A stretch of DNA of 64,000 nt, from contig NC_060236.1 of the NCBI RefSeq assembly GCF_021155775.2, forward strand, positions 83,501-147,500, written 5' to 3'. Below are positions 12,554 through 27,000 of the stretch, piece by piece. The DNA comes from Neodiprion pinetum. Taxonomy: Eukaryota; Arthropoda; Insecta; Hymenoptera; Diprionidae. How positions within the stretch are numbered: position 1 is the first letter of the stretch; every line of letters begins with the position of its first letter. The notes under the pieces were generated by a model that worked only from the letters and a program-made list of their open reading frames with translations, was not told where the DNA came from and did no database searches. The translations under genes and the position numbers were made by a program.

Positions 12554-13851
12554 CAGCAAATAAACAGTACGTACCTAACGTCATACGCTTTTGAGCGTAT
12601 ATACACCTTTTAATACGGAATTTCATCAAATATGCTGTGGTACTGTTTGGTTCCAAGTTTTATTTCAAATAGACCAAATGATGAAAAAACTGTCTACTTT
12701 CAATAGAAATAGTGATGGTGAACTTTTGCAACAGTGGATCGCTCCATGTCAAAGACTTGACAAGTTGACAAAAATTCACTCCATTCCTTAATAAATGAAG
12801 ATTGTTATGTAGGACAAAATAAACAAGGATAAGTGTTCTTGGCAGAGGTCCTAGGTTACTTTACAGCAGCACCATGTTTATCGCGTGTGTGCAACGAGAT
12901 AAGCTGTGGCAACTGGCACTTGGCACCGTGTAGAGTTCAGTCCTGGCAGCACCTAAGAAAGAATTCCAGCTTCGCCATACATCGAATACGTAAGTATAAT
13001 TTCAAATCACGCACGCGAGCAAGTGGACAAGTGAAAGTTCCGTTACTGACAAACGGTTAATCAGCTGCTGTCGATATAGTTCACAGCTAAGGTAGTACGA
13101 TTCGCCGCACGCAACCACAATCCACATCCCAAGATTCAGTGGGCGGTGCCGGCGGCCGGCCGGCCGGCTTTTGGAACTCCGTATGCCGCACGAAATTTAG
13201 TCGCATACCCGAACTCGACCGGAAATATTCGTCTCTGCTGATAGACTTAAAGAGGTAATGATTGTCCCGGATAAATACATCGCTGTATAACATTGATAGG
13301 ACGAATAGTGCCAAAGAACGGTTACGCGGTGTTTGAATGAATCTACATAGGTATATGTATACAACCGTTCGGGAAGAAATCGACAGCAGATGCAAAAAAA
13401 AAAAGAAGCGATTCTGCATTAGTGCGACGTGCTGAGGACTTGTGGCTAGTATCGTGATTGTAGGCTGTCACGCTGCGCTGTTTACGTTTGTTAATTTTTC
13501 AATTAAACTCAATCAGCCGATGCCTAGGGCGACTTGGTGCGATGGAAATTAAATGGGTAGGACGTACTGTGCGCAAGCGTTTGTGGGTGGGTCATACTTA
13601 AAGAGTGATAATCCGCGTGTGAAATTTCCACAGGTATTTTATACAGGCCAATGTAACCTCCTTGTGGGTGTATCGCGCCAATTACAGCGACTGGGAGAGA
13701 TAGTAGTAATGCACGTGGTGGGCCTGCTTGATATTCCGTTCATTATCGCGATTGTCCTCTATACAGTGATTAAGAATCGTGCATAGGCTGAATCTGAAAA
13801 GTAATACACGTCAAATATATCATTCGTGGACTGGAGGATCGAATGTTTTAA

Positions 13852-14368
13852 CCCTTTCAGTCACGGAAACATAATTAAACTTTGAAATGATTAGGATTAT
13901 TTGCAAATCCATAATTGTTTGTAATTGTTATAAATGAACAAATGCAAAACTTGTTTTCGTTAATGTAATTCATTAGCGGAGAAATTTGATAATAAACATG
14001 TACTAAACAAGCTTGGAATTCCTTGGTAAACAAACAGAGATCTCAGAGTGGCAATTAGATTTACAAAATTCAACGCATAGGGGTAGTTTTTACCCTCCTT
14101 AGGGGTGCATATAAATAGTATTGGGGGTTGCACATATTCCCGGCCTGACATTGTACTATCTCAAAATAAATGTTCATATAAATCTCATTCAAGAACACTC
14201 TCTAAAACAATGTTGATGATTCGGCCCCGTTTCACCCCATTTCAGGGGTAGGTTTTTAATTTTATTAAATTTTCGACATCAGATTCGCATTCAGCATCGT
14301 AATATGCATAGGAAACGTACAATTGCACTTCTGTGCGAAAAAAAAAAAAAACCGAGTGACTGAAAGGG
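13852..14368. mobile_element. piggyBac-type MITE with TTAA target-site duplication
   Basis: The left end reads CCCTTTCAGTCAC and the right end is its exact reverse complement (GTGACTGAAAGGG). Both ends are flanked by TTAA (13848-13851 and 14369-14372). The combination of a TTAA duplication and terminal inverted repeats beginning CCC is diagnostic for the piggyBac superfamily. The 517-bp body is AT-rich with no transposase frame, so the copy depends on an element elsewhere. An A-run of about 14 lies near the right end. Confidence 0.9.
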
Positions 14369-16131
14369 TTAACCTTATGTTGCACAAATAACAAGTTTCA
14401 ACTGCTATTCATGGACTAGGTGCCTGTTTTTCATTGCTTTATTTTGCTCAACTGCAATATGTATACCAGGGTAGTCCTTATTTGGGGGTAATCGAAAAAT
14501 AGTCATTGCTACACACCCGAGACGTGTTTCACATCATAAACAAAAACTCTATGTAAAGTTTCGTGCTGCTACATCAATGGGGACACGTACCTCCATGAGT
14601 AAATACAAAGAAATTCTAATGAATGAGAACATTTTTTTTTATTCAATGTCGAATTGTTTAGGTAAAAATATAAACGAATCAGACCTGGTTTTTTTTTTTC
14701 CTCCTGGTTCTTAATCAATATTTTCTGAATATCACGATCCTATATCATCCCTTGTAAAATGGAAATGGGATAGTAAAAATTTTCGGAATAATACACTCTT
14801 CTCAGTAACGGATATCATTTCCGCCCTCAAAGATGTTCGTTATCAAGAAGCTTCGTTCCATTATACTCATATGCCCTTGTATCCCTGTATATATGAGTAT
14901 AATTATATGTCCAGACATGTGCCGCGCTCACCCTTGATAACATTAAATTACATGCTCGTATCGATTCAATAATGATAGATAGAAATGTTCTTGTAATCAC
15001 GTGTGTCTTAACCTGAACATGTACAGATCGCTGTTGAACGCAATTACGGGCAAAGTGGATGTAATCGTTGTCGGTAATCAGTCGTATACGCATGAATGAG
15101 CCACCACGTTATCACGTATGTTTGGCCAATTGTGAATTCGTATCTATCGTAACAAGTAGAAGAGAGAGATATCGTATCAGACAATAGGGCCACTGTACGT
15201 GAAACCTTTAATTTCTGATATGAAACACCATGGTATCGTGTGGATATTACTTTCCAAAGACTTTGCCATAATACTTGTGTCAATGTTATTTTCCGTACTA
15301 ATGTGTAAATAAACCACGGAAATATGATGATGTGCAGAACTGTACATAGGCTGTCTTGATCGCACGTTTTGAATACATGAGTGTATCTAAGGCAGTCACT
15401 GAAGGCCTAAAATCGACATTTCCACATTTTCCATGTATACACACTTTTCATAATATATTTTCGTTTGGTCGGCGCTAAGTGGTATGTTCCACTCATCTTT
15501 ATTATAAAGCCTAAGTCATAAGTAATGTCGAAATAATAAATTTTTACATTTATAACATTGGCGAACCAATTAAGCGATACCGGCGTCTTACTTAATCCTT
15601 TGGACTGTTAATAACATTTTAATTGACTAAGAGACAACATAGCGCAGCAAATTAATCATATGATTCGTTTCGTAACCAAGTGATTACTGCACAATGAGTA
15701 GTATTTGACATTGTTATTATCTCTACATTTCACGGAAAAATTTTGTCCCACTCCTGATGCAGAATGTGCCAGGAGTAATTTCTGATAACAAAATTGGCTG
15801 AATAATAATATTTTTCCATCAGATTTAGTTCACGGTAATATAGTAGTGTGTGATAATCCCGTTGCCCAATCTAATTCAACAGCTGGTCGCACACCATGGC
15901 CATGATCATTTACTTACGTACGTTTATTTAGGTAGTTTTATCTTGCATGAAAAAAGAGAAGCTAGTAAGTGTGTCACCTGTACCGGAATCAATTTTATTG
16001 TATTCTGAGACATCTTTACATGGAACATACCTGTATCTTCAATCGCATGACTTGTAAGATACATAGGTACATACGTATATCGTGTTTGTACCTGTTCAAC
16101 AGGAAATTCCTACCAAAGATACGCTCTGACG

Positions 16132-19100
16132 ATGTCTCCAACTCAAGCAACGGTATCAGGACATATTTTCAAGAATGACCTTGACTGGATTGAAGATGTA
16201 CCCAGTACCGGTGCTTTGGCCGAGTACAGGGCTTCGGCATCTTTTTGTTGGAAGCAACTTCGCCTAGTAATGGAAGATCCGGATGTTCTAAGACTGAAGG
16301 TGAACTCAATTCTATTTCTATATTTTCAGCCCTTACGTAATGAGACGTACTAATTCTGTTAAAATCAGGGGTAGTTATAATAGTGTATCTTTGATTTTCT
16401 CCACAATCTATCAGGTTGAAGTTTGCTATGTTACTTTATCGATGCATTTTATAGAAAAACTCGTTATTTCACAACTTCAGGATAATATAAAATTCAGTAA
16501 ACCAGAATACGGCATTAAGAAATTCAGATTTTATGAGTTCAACTCCTCCAGTTATTCTAATGCTGTGAAATAGTAAGTTTTATTTTAGCTTTCGTTAGAT
16601 TAACGTTACTAACTTCAGCCTCATCATAACGTACCTACTATACACAGGATGTATTAAAATATGAAACTCTTGAGATAATTAACAAGTCTGTCAATCTCGC
16701 AGATGAAATTGTGGAAAGCGATGGAAGCAGACCCTGAATTTCACCCGCATCAGGATATAACGCCTAGTGCAAATGAACAGAAAAGACAAGTTGCCAGACA
16801 ATTGGCTCGCCTCAACCATCTTCATCTCTTGCCACCTAACATAAATCAATTCAACTACAAGGCAAAGGTACGAGGTATTCTTATTGTTCTAGTGTTCTCG
16901 TATCACAAGGTATGCGTGTGTAGTGACTCGATGAATTTCTCATAGGATTCGAGTCCTTTCGCTTCCAAGTCCTTCTCAGAGCATTCTAGATATCTTTCGC
17001 TTGAACCAGTTTCGTCTTACCCCCGTGTACGGGCACAATTTCCGCGGGTTTCTAGTACATTGAAGTGTGAAACTGCAACAACACCTCATGGCGCTTGTGT
17101 TAAGTTTAACTGAGCACATACCCTACCCTATTCCGCATCATTGTAATGCACGCATTCTAACAGTACGGCTTCGATACCTGGTAATACGAGCATAGCTTGG
17201 ACCTGGGATAGAATCATATTGGGGGTATACACGCCTGAAAAAACGATTTTTAATAAAGGTTCGTCGTTCCTAATGGAATATTTCATCGACATAGCACTAC
17301 TTACGGATTTAACTATAATCAAGCAAAATTTGCGGTTCGTGCTACTTGGTCTTTCACAATTATAGACAAAAGAAGTGAAATTGGTCGTCATGACTTAACT
17401 ACCATACACAGTCAAATGGTATAGACCACATCGATTATAATAACTTTTTGAAATTTCATGTAAATTTTGTACACTTATGTAATTTTGGTGCAAACCGATA
17501 AGACATCTAAATGTCATGCGTTTTATACGTTTCGAGTGCAAAACACATTTACTTATTACAAAAATTGCCAATTTTTTTCAGGAATCTAAGATCTGCATAG
17601 TTCAATTATTATTGGTTTGTGCCAAAATCACGTCACTGTAGAATACCAACATGGAGTTTCATAAAGTTATAATAAACAATGCGATTTGTACCTCAGGTCA
17701 AGCACTCTTACACAAACTAGCTGTTGGTACGGTAACTGAAGTCAGACAAATCTCAAGTTTTGCCAAATTATGCTTAGGAATGCCAGTAATTTGCTTTGAA
17801 GAAATCAAGTTATTGAACTATTGAGTTATGACAGCCAGCTTTATAAAATTTTATCCACTCAGAGTTAGCAGATTTAGGTGGTTCAAGGGCGTGACATTTT
17901 TAATCCATCATCAACTGCAATATAACCGGTCTAGCAGATAATTTTTAGGTTTCTGACCCACCAGCGACAATGAAATTAAACCAGAGCTGGCAGGCCTTGT
18001 ATAACTTCAGCAACTGATACCAGTTCCAAGAAATTCTTTCTTTCTTTTCAGGCGTATGTATCCTCTTGAGACCACGAAACCTGCAAAATTTCTACATCAC
18101 TGCATATTGTACCAATATAGGTAGATCTGTGTGAATCACAGTACAATCGCCATTCGCAAAAGTAATTTGCTAATCGTGTATTGCATAAAATTTCGAAGCT
18201 GCTGGGTGTTGAGAGCTTTCAAACGATACCATTGTTCTTCTAGACAGGTTACCTGATGACGTTGAACGAAGCAACAGCCATAGTCAGCCCGTCGTTGTCT
18301 GTGAAGATTGCCATTGGAGTTTACTTATTTGGCAATACGCTGCTTAGTCTGGGCACTGATCGTCACCTGCCTATGTTTCATGCAGTTTGGAACAAGCAGG
18401 TAAACTCTCCACGACCATTCAGTTGTATTGCAGCGATGCGTTCAAGTCAGTTGCCACTTCGAAACCTCTATTGTAGATGAATAAACGTTTATACCTACAC
18501 CTGACAGTAAATACATTGGAAAGAAGCAGAGATGTGATTCACCCCTATTGCTGCCTGTATGTCAATTGTATTGAGCCCTCTTCAACTTTCAGATGCTAGG
18601 CTGTTTTGCATTGACGGAAGTCGCCCATGGTAGCAATACGAAAATGATGAGAACCACGGCAACGTATGATCCAAAAACCCAACAATTCGTACTACACACC
18701 CCCGACTTTCAGGCTGCAAAGTGCTGGATCGGAAACTTAGGTGACATTGAAAGGCATCGTAGATGTGCTGTATTTTGTCACAGCTCCATTTGTGACTACA
18801 TTGAACCGATTTCACTGTTAGTTGTTTAGATCTTGATCGGCAATCGTATTTACTGAGCATCAGAGCATTATTCTGTCGACATTGGTATAAAAAATAATGT
18901 ACGCAGTCTTACAGCGCAGCTCAGATTAGTTTTCTCCTTGCCAAAAGAGTATCTTTGTTCAGAATTCTTCCGAACATCTAACTTCTTTGCAGGAAATGCC
19001 AAATACACACATTGGGTAAAATTTGTGCCTACCGAACAATACATGTCAGTTCATGCGGTACAATGAATATAGTTTGGTTACGGATCAAACCTTGATCTGA

Positions 19101-22100
19101 AGGTGATGAAAAATAAACGGTGAGCAGATCTGGTCTTGATACTCACCAAGGTTCTACAGCCTTTCCCATGGACTGCCTAAAACTGTGCACACCCATGTAA
19201 TAAGTGATTATCAAACGTATATATTTATACGAATCAAATCTGTATTTCAGGGAAAACATGCCTAGTAGCGATAGTCTTCGCTCAGTTGATTACATTGAAA
19301 GAATGCCATGGATTGCACGCTTTCATAGTCCCGATTAGAGATCCGAAAACCTACCTTCCGTATCCGGGCATCACAGTAGGGGATATGGGAGAAAAAATGG
19401 GTCTCAACGGTATTGATAACGGGTGGGTAACAATTCCGTTTCTCATGAGATTTCGTTATGCTGCATGCGATTTGTGTGGCCTAGCTATTCGTACATTAAA
19501 TGATCGTGCTCCTAAGCTCGAGAACTATCCGATGCCTTCGCTGTCCCCAGTTTCCTATTGTTCAACAATTACCGAATACCGAGGGAGAGTCTGCTGAATC
19601 GAACGGGAGATGTTTCTCCGGACGGCGAATACGAAAGTTCCTTTTCAGATCCTCAAAAAATTCTTGGTAATAATTTTATCTATTCAACACTATTCGACAT
19701 GTACATAGATATAGATTTGATGAATGCGTTTGTCAATTATTGTCGCTATCACTTCAGGTGCGGCACTTGAAAATCTCTCTGCCGGCCGGATAGGTATTTG
19801 CCAAGAAAGCACAAACACAATCGGAGCCGCGGTAGTAATAGCGGTGAGGTACGCTGCGGTTAGGAAACAGTTCGGTCAATCAACGTCCAATGGAAAGGGG
19901 GAAAATCCTTTGATCGAGTACGAGCTTCATGTAAGTTTTCTGGTAAAAAATTCAGGATTCAGCAGAGGTGCGCCACCGACGTTTTCAATTTTTTAAGACT
20001 TTCAGTTATCAGAGGCTTCGCCACATGATACTTGAAAAATTGATACTTTGGACTTGATACTTTTGTTTATCCAGCTAGTAATTTTATTTTTGTCTTTGAC
20101 ATTTTGTCCGCATTAAACTTATTAGCTCCCACCAGATACGGTACGGTGTGTATGCATATGATAGCACGGGTGTACATCTGGGTAATGCAGATAACCATTG
20201 ATTACAGCGATGGCGGTTGTTTCCCTACTTGTCTGCGGCGATAGTTTTCAGGACCTTTATGTCTGAATTTACTGGAGTTTACTTGGAAAATGTACAAAAA
20301 TCCATGGAGGGTGAAAACATACCAGATCTTGTAAGTATCGCATTCAAACTCGGTTTATACAGGTTTACAGGAGCGTAGGGATAGCATACAAGTAAAAATT
20401 TTCGCCAATCAGCGAAACAAAGCACTTGACTTGTTACAAATATACATTCTTTGGATTATTTCTAGAGTCAGATTGTATCAGAAATCCACTCAATTATATC
20501 AGCGATAAAGCCACTGATCACCTGGACTTGTCGGGACGCAATACGAGAGTGCAGAGAAGCTTGCGGTGGTCACGGTTACCTCAAAGGTACGATAATTGCC
20601 GTGAAATTCGATCATTGATTGATAGTCGATTTCTAAAAAAATTCTCTGCAGCTGCTAACCTGGGTGAACTCGGTGTAAATCACGAGCCCACCGTCACCTA
20701 TGAGGGTGACAACAATGTCCTGCCTCAGCAGACGAGTAACTGGCTGTTACGTCAATGGGCGGAGGTGCAAGCTGGGGCTCCGTTATCAAGCCCTCTCGGA
20801 TCAGTAGATTTCCTTGCTAGCGGGCCAGTCATATTGAAAAGGAAGTTCCAGGGAAACAGCGTCGCCGATGTGATGTCTAATAATTGTATGTATAACGGCA
20901 GAACGAGATTCTACGCCCTTTGTACCATCAGCTCATCAAGTAAAATGTTAGCCTTCATGCAATCAAACAAACTAAACTTTCTTCACACAGTTGTAAGGGA
21001 AACAAACGAGTGGCTGCTGTGTTGGCTCGTCGTACAAACGCAACGTCAAATTGATCAAGGTATTCATGGTGGGCTAGATAACTTCACCGCACGTAACAAG
21101 GCACAGGTCTACCGTGCAGCAAATCTTTCAAAAGTTTACGGAGAGGTATTTTTCCATGCCCATTGCAGATAGCAACACGCAAAGATCGGTTGAGTCACTG
21201 ATCAAAAATATGTGACTAAAATCCAATTCATGTATACTAAAATATATTTTTACTACAGATGATAGTGCAAAAGTACTGTATCGTCAGGCTGAAACGATTG
21301 ATTCCAACGAGATCAGACACACGTACCTTGGAACTGGTATTAGATAAGGTACTTCTTCTCTACACGCTGTCCTGTCTTGAGAAGCATCTGGCTACCCTCT
21401 ACCAAGGTAATTTATTTAAAAGTATTAGTTTGACAAACCATATCCCAGTTGCATGTCAATAAACATCTTATCTTATTATGATGTATATCAAGTTTGTGTG
21501 TTAATTAAGAATTCAACTTTTCATCCGTGCACGCACCATAATAGGTGGATACTGTGAGGGGCCTCGAATGGCAGATTTACTGCGGGAGTCGATCCTTATA
21601 TTATGCGAACAGCTGAAACCGGAAGCTCTAGGCATCGCAGACTCATTAGCACCTCCTGACTTCGTTTTGAATTCTGTCCTGGGTCGAGCCGATGGAAAAG
21701 TATATCAATATATGAAAAATCATTTCCCAAGCAACGTGACCAAAAAAAAAGTTTTCGGTTTGAATTAAAATTTTGTAAATCTGAAGCCTGGTTGAACCGT
21801 AGATCAAAGTAGAAAAAGAGTTGGTTAGCTACTGCGGAACAGGAGTTGGAGATATAGAAAGAGAACAATGCGCCGGTTAAACTGGAAAATTCGATGTTTG
21901 TGAGTTAAACAACCATTTGAGCTACAGCGAAAAAAATTTACTTCAAACTTCGATCCAACTGGGCTAAAGACCGAACAAATTCGCGTCCGTTCTGAAAACC
22001 TTATTTTTTGTCCGACTCCCCTTGAAAAATAGTACATTGTAGAACAAGGGAATATGTATTAGGCTTTATTTCCATGTTGCGAATAGAGCTTTATTCCTGA

Positions 22101-24071
22101 CTTGAGTGAATATTTTTTTTTTATGTTCAAGTGCGATCATTTTATAAGTCTGAAAACTAAAATTTATAGACCATTTATATTAATATAAAGAGAAGTAGTT
22201 CTAAATTTAAAAAAAAAAGACGGAAAAAACCAGAAAAACACTGAATACCGCGAATGCGTCGGAAAAGTATAAGACAGAATCATATGATACTTGTGCCCAT
22301 TTTTCAGGTCGATAAAATGGCCATTATGGTGAAGTCAGGAATAAAGAAAATAATTGAGCCATTCGTAAATACACTGTGGGAGAGAAAAAAACTGTACCAA
22401 TTTAAAACGAAAACAAAAGCCCGAACACGCCGACCAATTTTCAAAAACCTTGTTTGCTCGAAACTGCAGGAATGAGCCTTTTGTTTCACGTTTGTAAATC
22501 TGCAAAATATCTATTCCTTGCTGAGATACATGCTTTTGAAAAACGGATTTTGACAAAGTCGTTGGGAAAGTGAAATAAATTAATATTAAACAATGTTCAA
22601 CTTAATTTCTATCTTTAATTGTGATTCGACTTTCAACTCTGGTATTTCAATAATTCTTCCAGATTCTTTCCACGTGTCATAAAACGTTCCTTGTAATATT
22701 AGAGTCAAAACGCGCACTCTGACGTTAAAAATTTTGTTTTAGGAATATCAACAGGAAAGTCCACTATCGAAAAAGTCGGCTGTAAATAATGTCGAGAACG
22801 TGACCGAAACTGATTCGGCCAACACTTGATCGGAATTCAATCAGAATTTGATCAGGAACGATCACTCACCACGCAGAAAAAACATACTTGTAACAATTTT
22901 TGAGATGGCGTTAAGGCTGTCTTATTTAATATTGGCGAATTATCTAGAGCATCGGAATCTAAGTCATAGGGGAGATTATTCACTTATAAGTGGAACTTGA
23001 AGTCACATAGCCTGCTCTTACTCTATAGTGCAGAAACTATTGCATCCCGGCGAAGGAGAGTACTGACAACAGTAGCCGTGAATGGTGGATACCTCGAACC
23101 TCTGTGACTAAATTCTATTCCTCATTTGCTTTTTCTTTCATTACGTTGATCACATGAATTAGTAGAAAATTTTTATATATGAAACACAAGAAGAATAAGA
23201 GAAAAACACATTGCTGCAAGCTTTCAGTCATTAATTGAGCCAATATAAATTAGTGTTCAAATCACAGTGCAAGATGGAAATTAAGTTCAACATTCTTTAA
23301 TATTCATTTATTTTTTAATCCTTCCAACGAATTTTTCGAAACCCGTTTTTCATGAGCATGTATCTCAGCATGGAATAGAAATTTGGATCATCAAACGGGG
23401 AAACGAAAAGTTTATACTTCTTATTTCGAGGGAAAATATCGGTCGACGCGTTCGGGTTTTATTCAGGTTTTAAATTGGTCCGGTTTTGTTAGCCCGCCTT
23501 TTACGTACAAAATACTTGAAGTGCAGGGTTGCCGTTACTTAGAAACGTTAAAAATCACGAATAGTCAGATATTTTTCAAATTTCCCGAAAAACTGACTTC
23601 ACCCGTGTATGGATGATGATTCGGTATCGAATGAAGAATTGAAATACAAGCAAAGTATTAACGCATCAAAATTAATTAAATATAATTTGTAATGATTGGT
23701 TAAATTTTCAAGTCCGTTATTTTAATGTTGAGAGACACAAGGTATCTGGAAAATTACAATTTTCGTCCTGAAATCAGGAAAAGTCCGGGAAATTTACAAT
23801 CCAAAATTTGTGGCAACCCTGTAACATGAATTTAATGCAATAATTCCTGGTTAGTTATGAAATGCATTATGTAACTGTTGATATGTATCCGACATATATG
23901 ACTAAGTCCAATACTTGTCAAACTGTACTGACAATTATTTAATTTCAGGTATACGAACATCTCGAAACCTCGTTTAGGTGTAATCCAAGTGGTATGGAGA
24001 GGGCCAAGTGGTGGAAGGAGATGCTAACCGCCTCGGAGAATCCTCTCAAAGTTCCCCGTGCCAAGCTCTAA
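16132..24071 (+). CDS. ACOX3: Peroxisomal acyl-CoA oxidase 3
   Basis: Fourteen exons: 16132-16299, 16703-16867, 18244-18399, 18593-18740, 19251-19422, 19551-19666, 19758-19930, 20208-20330, 20466-20586, 20652-20885, 20991-21145, 21259-21406, 21545-21699, 23949-24071. Total 2157 nt, 718 residues. It catalyses the FAD-dependent first step of peroxisomal beta-oxidation, giving H2O2 and trans-2-enoyl-CoA, with branched or very long acyl-CoAs expected for the ACOX3 branch. Seen directly: GCFALTEVAHGSNT (FAD/substrate loop), DFQAAKCWIGN, GLHAFIVPIRDPKT, NRTGDVSPDG, EACGGHGYL, and TYEGDNNVLPQQTSN, whose Glu (about residue 465) is the catalytic base. The C-terminal tripeptide AKL is a peroxisomal targeting signal type 1. 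Intron 13 is 2.2 kb and holds a foldback repeat. Reading through the exon 13 donor gives a different short end without AKL. Confidence 0.95.
22327..23604. repeat. Large imperfect foldback element in the last ACOX3 intron
   Basis: The left arm (about 22327-22640) and the reverse complement of the right arm (about 23250-23604) can be aligned end to end. Matching blocks in order: GGTGAAGTCAG, ACCAATTTAAAAC, CCCGAAC.CG.CGACC, CTATTCC.TGCTGAGATACA, GAAAAACGG, AATATTAAA.AATGTT and AACTTAATTTC. The arms are roughly 300 bp each with a spacer near 600 bp. No coding content and no clear target-site duplication were found. The repeat would fold into one long hairpin in the ACOX3 pre-mRNA. Confidence 0.7.
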
Positions 24072-27000
24072 CATCATTTAGCCAATCACTCGACAACCTT
24101 ATTTATTTTTAAACTTCCTATCCACTGTGTGTGGCATATTATAATGTACCAGCTCTTTTTGTGCACACCCCTTGTAGACCAGGGACCTGTTTCATTTACC
24201 ACATATTAAGTCTAAAAGCAGATCAGTATGCGATCTGTACTGCTGGTACAACTGACTGGCGTATCGGCAGTGATATTTTACCCTTTTTTTTTTTTTTATT
24301 TCATGTGTCGTTTTTCTAAACCATACTTTGGCATGAAAAATTATTCTCGCGTGAACCGAACCTTGTGCGCTGACGCACCTGAGCGGCTGTCCGGAGCGAT
24401 TTCTTTAGAAACACAAGGCGGTTAAATATGCATAGTATACCCGTTCTACTAATGAATTTCGAGGGAGCATAATTTATTGCTTGGAACTAAAGTTGTTCAT
24501 ATTTGATTAGAAAATAGTTAATTGTTCCTCTGTTAATTAATTGGGGAATATTCAAACGCAATGCAGTACCTCTTTATCTCAATGTACAGGGCTCCGTATC
24601 AAAGAGAATAACTTTTCTATGTCAAACTACGGTTTTAGAAGATGGAAGGTTGAAAACAAATTTATTTTGTTTCTAATTTCTTCCATTATGTACACCTGCA
24701 TAGGTCGATACCGAAACGGAAGTGTCGTCCGGAATACTGATTTAGGTTGTTATTGCTATGCGAACCATTATCCATTTTAATGAAGTATCAAAGAATGTAT
24801 ATGAGAAGAAGATTTGTATTCTTGTGACTGATTCCGACAGTTTAGGTCGAGCCGAATTTCACAGCATATTGCAAAATGTATGGGAATTTATTCTTTCCAA
24901 ATTTTCTATGCTGTGTAATTATAGTCCCCCTTTATTTTTGTATGCAAAAAACATTTTACCGCGTATGCTTGTAATCGAAAAATATTTTGTAGATACAAGT
25001 GTTTTAAAAGACGAGTGTATATTTGCGGATAAGAATGGAAATATGCTAATACTGTGACGCTCGCTGGCGATTCCCTTCCATACAAGTGACGTGGTTCGAA
25101 AAAGATACATAGCTCCCAAGCGAGTCAATTGGTATCTTCCCATCCATCTATCTTACATCGCCACGCATGCGTACGTCCAGATTATTGTAAAACATCTGCG
25201 AAAATTTGTCCTAGACTTGATGCATTCGCAAGAGGACCTATGTATACCCATGCGTTGACTGAAGATTGCTAAAGGCAGCTATCTGAATGACGAATTTTGC
25301 AGCCCGTTCCGATTGGGCGAGGGATAGTCAGGGGAGCTTTAATATAGAAATTTCCTACCCTCACCGACTCCGTTAGCATTGTAAGTCCCATAAAATGAAT
25401 CAGCGAACGTAAGACACCGCCATTACCCCTGCGGCACTCGTGCGCTTTTGCTTGCTTCAAAAGAATACTCATGGCTGGCTGTCTTTAGCAATCTTTAGTC
25501 AATGACCCATGGCATGGGCACGTATGTACAATCTACAATATCATACATGCATGATATGAGCATCATATCATACAAAGATAAAGATGCGGATCAACTTGGA
25601 CAATACTTCGCGATGTATAAAATTGTTTCTTTATTCGATATGCATATAGTAATGTTGGTTATTTCGCAATAGATGATAAAAAAAAAAAGTGTGCAATTGT
25701 AACTGCCCTTAACGAAAACATATGAGATATCTGTTTAATTTCCATAATATAGAATCCAAGTTTATTCGCGAAGTGTAGATAAGTATTCTTTCAAGGAGTG
25801 TGTCAATTTATAATCTATCTTTGTTGAGGCCAAAAACGATTAAATCGATAATTAAGTTGCATAGAAAATAAATATGTTGTAAGAAGAAAAATATATATAA
25901 CAATTCCTAACAATTTCATATGTAAGTATCCTCAGGGTGATTAGAGGCTTCCACCACTTACTTTGGTTTCGTGTCTTGCATAGTTTCAATGATATAGGTA
26001 TAAATGTCGGGCTACCTCCAGAAATTACGAGGTTCAAGTTAGTAACGTTACTGTAACGACGCAGCTTTAGGAAAAAAATCGTTGTTCACACCTTTAGAAT
26101 TGTCCGAAATTTGGTAAACCGTAATAAACAAAACTTACTCATATTTACAAAAGCCAACTCGTTGAAAGTCATTCTAAAGTTGCACAGTAATGCATTACTC
26201 TGTATTTCGTTAGCTTAAAGTTACAAACTTGAGCCTCATAAGGTATTTCTAAATTCACATGGTAAAAAGTATTGTCATGTCTGGACATATGTTCTATAAG
26301 TGGCTGAATTTTGTGTCAATTATTTCCCAAAATCGATATTGCTGTTATACAGAGACCGAGCGCGAGTATGAGTGGCCAAATTTATCCCTATCGGCAGTGA
26401 CTTGCACTAACGTTGACGAGTGTTCTGGTGGTCATTTGTCATCATTTTTCCGAAAAAAAAAAACAAATATTCGTACCCAGAAAATGCCTCCTTCCAGTGA
26501 AAGAAAAGGCAAGGCTAATTTTTGCACTATTAGTTGTTGTAACAGTTGGAGAAATATAATTCCAAGTCCCATCGTAAACAACGAGCAGATATTTTTGAAT
26601 TGAGACACAGAATTAAAGATTCCGAAAATAAACCATTCCCGATTTTTATGTCTCTTTTTTCTCCTGCAATACCAGGCAAAGAAACGAGTAGGTATATTCA
26701 CCCCTGATTCAATAATTTTCGAAGAATTTTGCTGAATTTATTTATGAACTAAAGGCTGGCTCCTGCACCCTTCGCATCGCGCCTCGTTGTCCAGGGTCGT
26801 GCTCCTTACGAATTGTCACTGAGGAACCTATATTACAGTTTGTCATGGTAAAAAACTTTAGAAGCAAATCCGAGTCGATGTCCCATCCGGCCTCAAAGAT
26901 ATAAGGCAATTCGCGAAAACGCGACTTGCCCCTTTTCATCCTTTTAGGAGGTGAATTTTTAAAAATTCCCCCTTAGTGGGTGCTAGCGTCGTGACAGAAA

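Larger units (their letters stand above)
12248..16131. other. Intergenic region between tektin-1 and acyl-CoA oxidase
   Basis: No convincing coding exon. It starts with the tektin-1 3' untranslated region; AATAAA at 12790-12795 is a candidate polyadenylation signal. It also holds a short (TAG)n repeat (12531-12553), a GGCC-type run at 13150-13168, a piggyBac-type MITE (13852-14368) and AT-rich sequence up to the oxidase promoter. Small open frames at 13087-13419 and 13553-13786 have no recognisable content. Confidence 0.55.
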
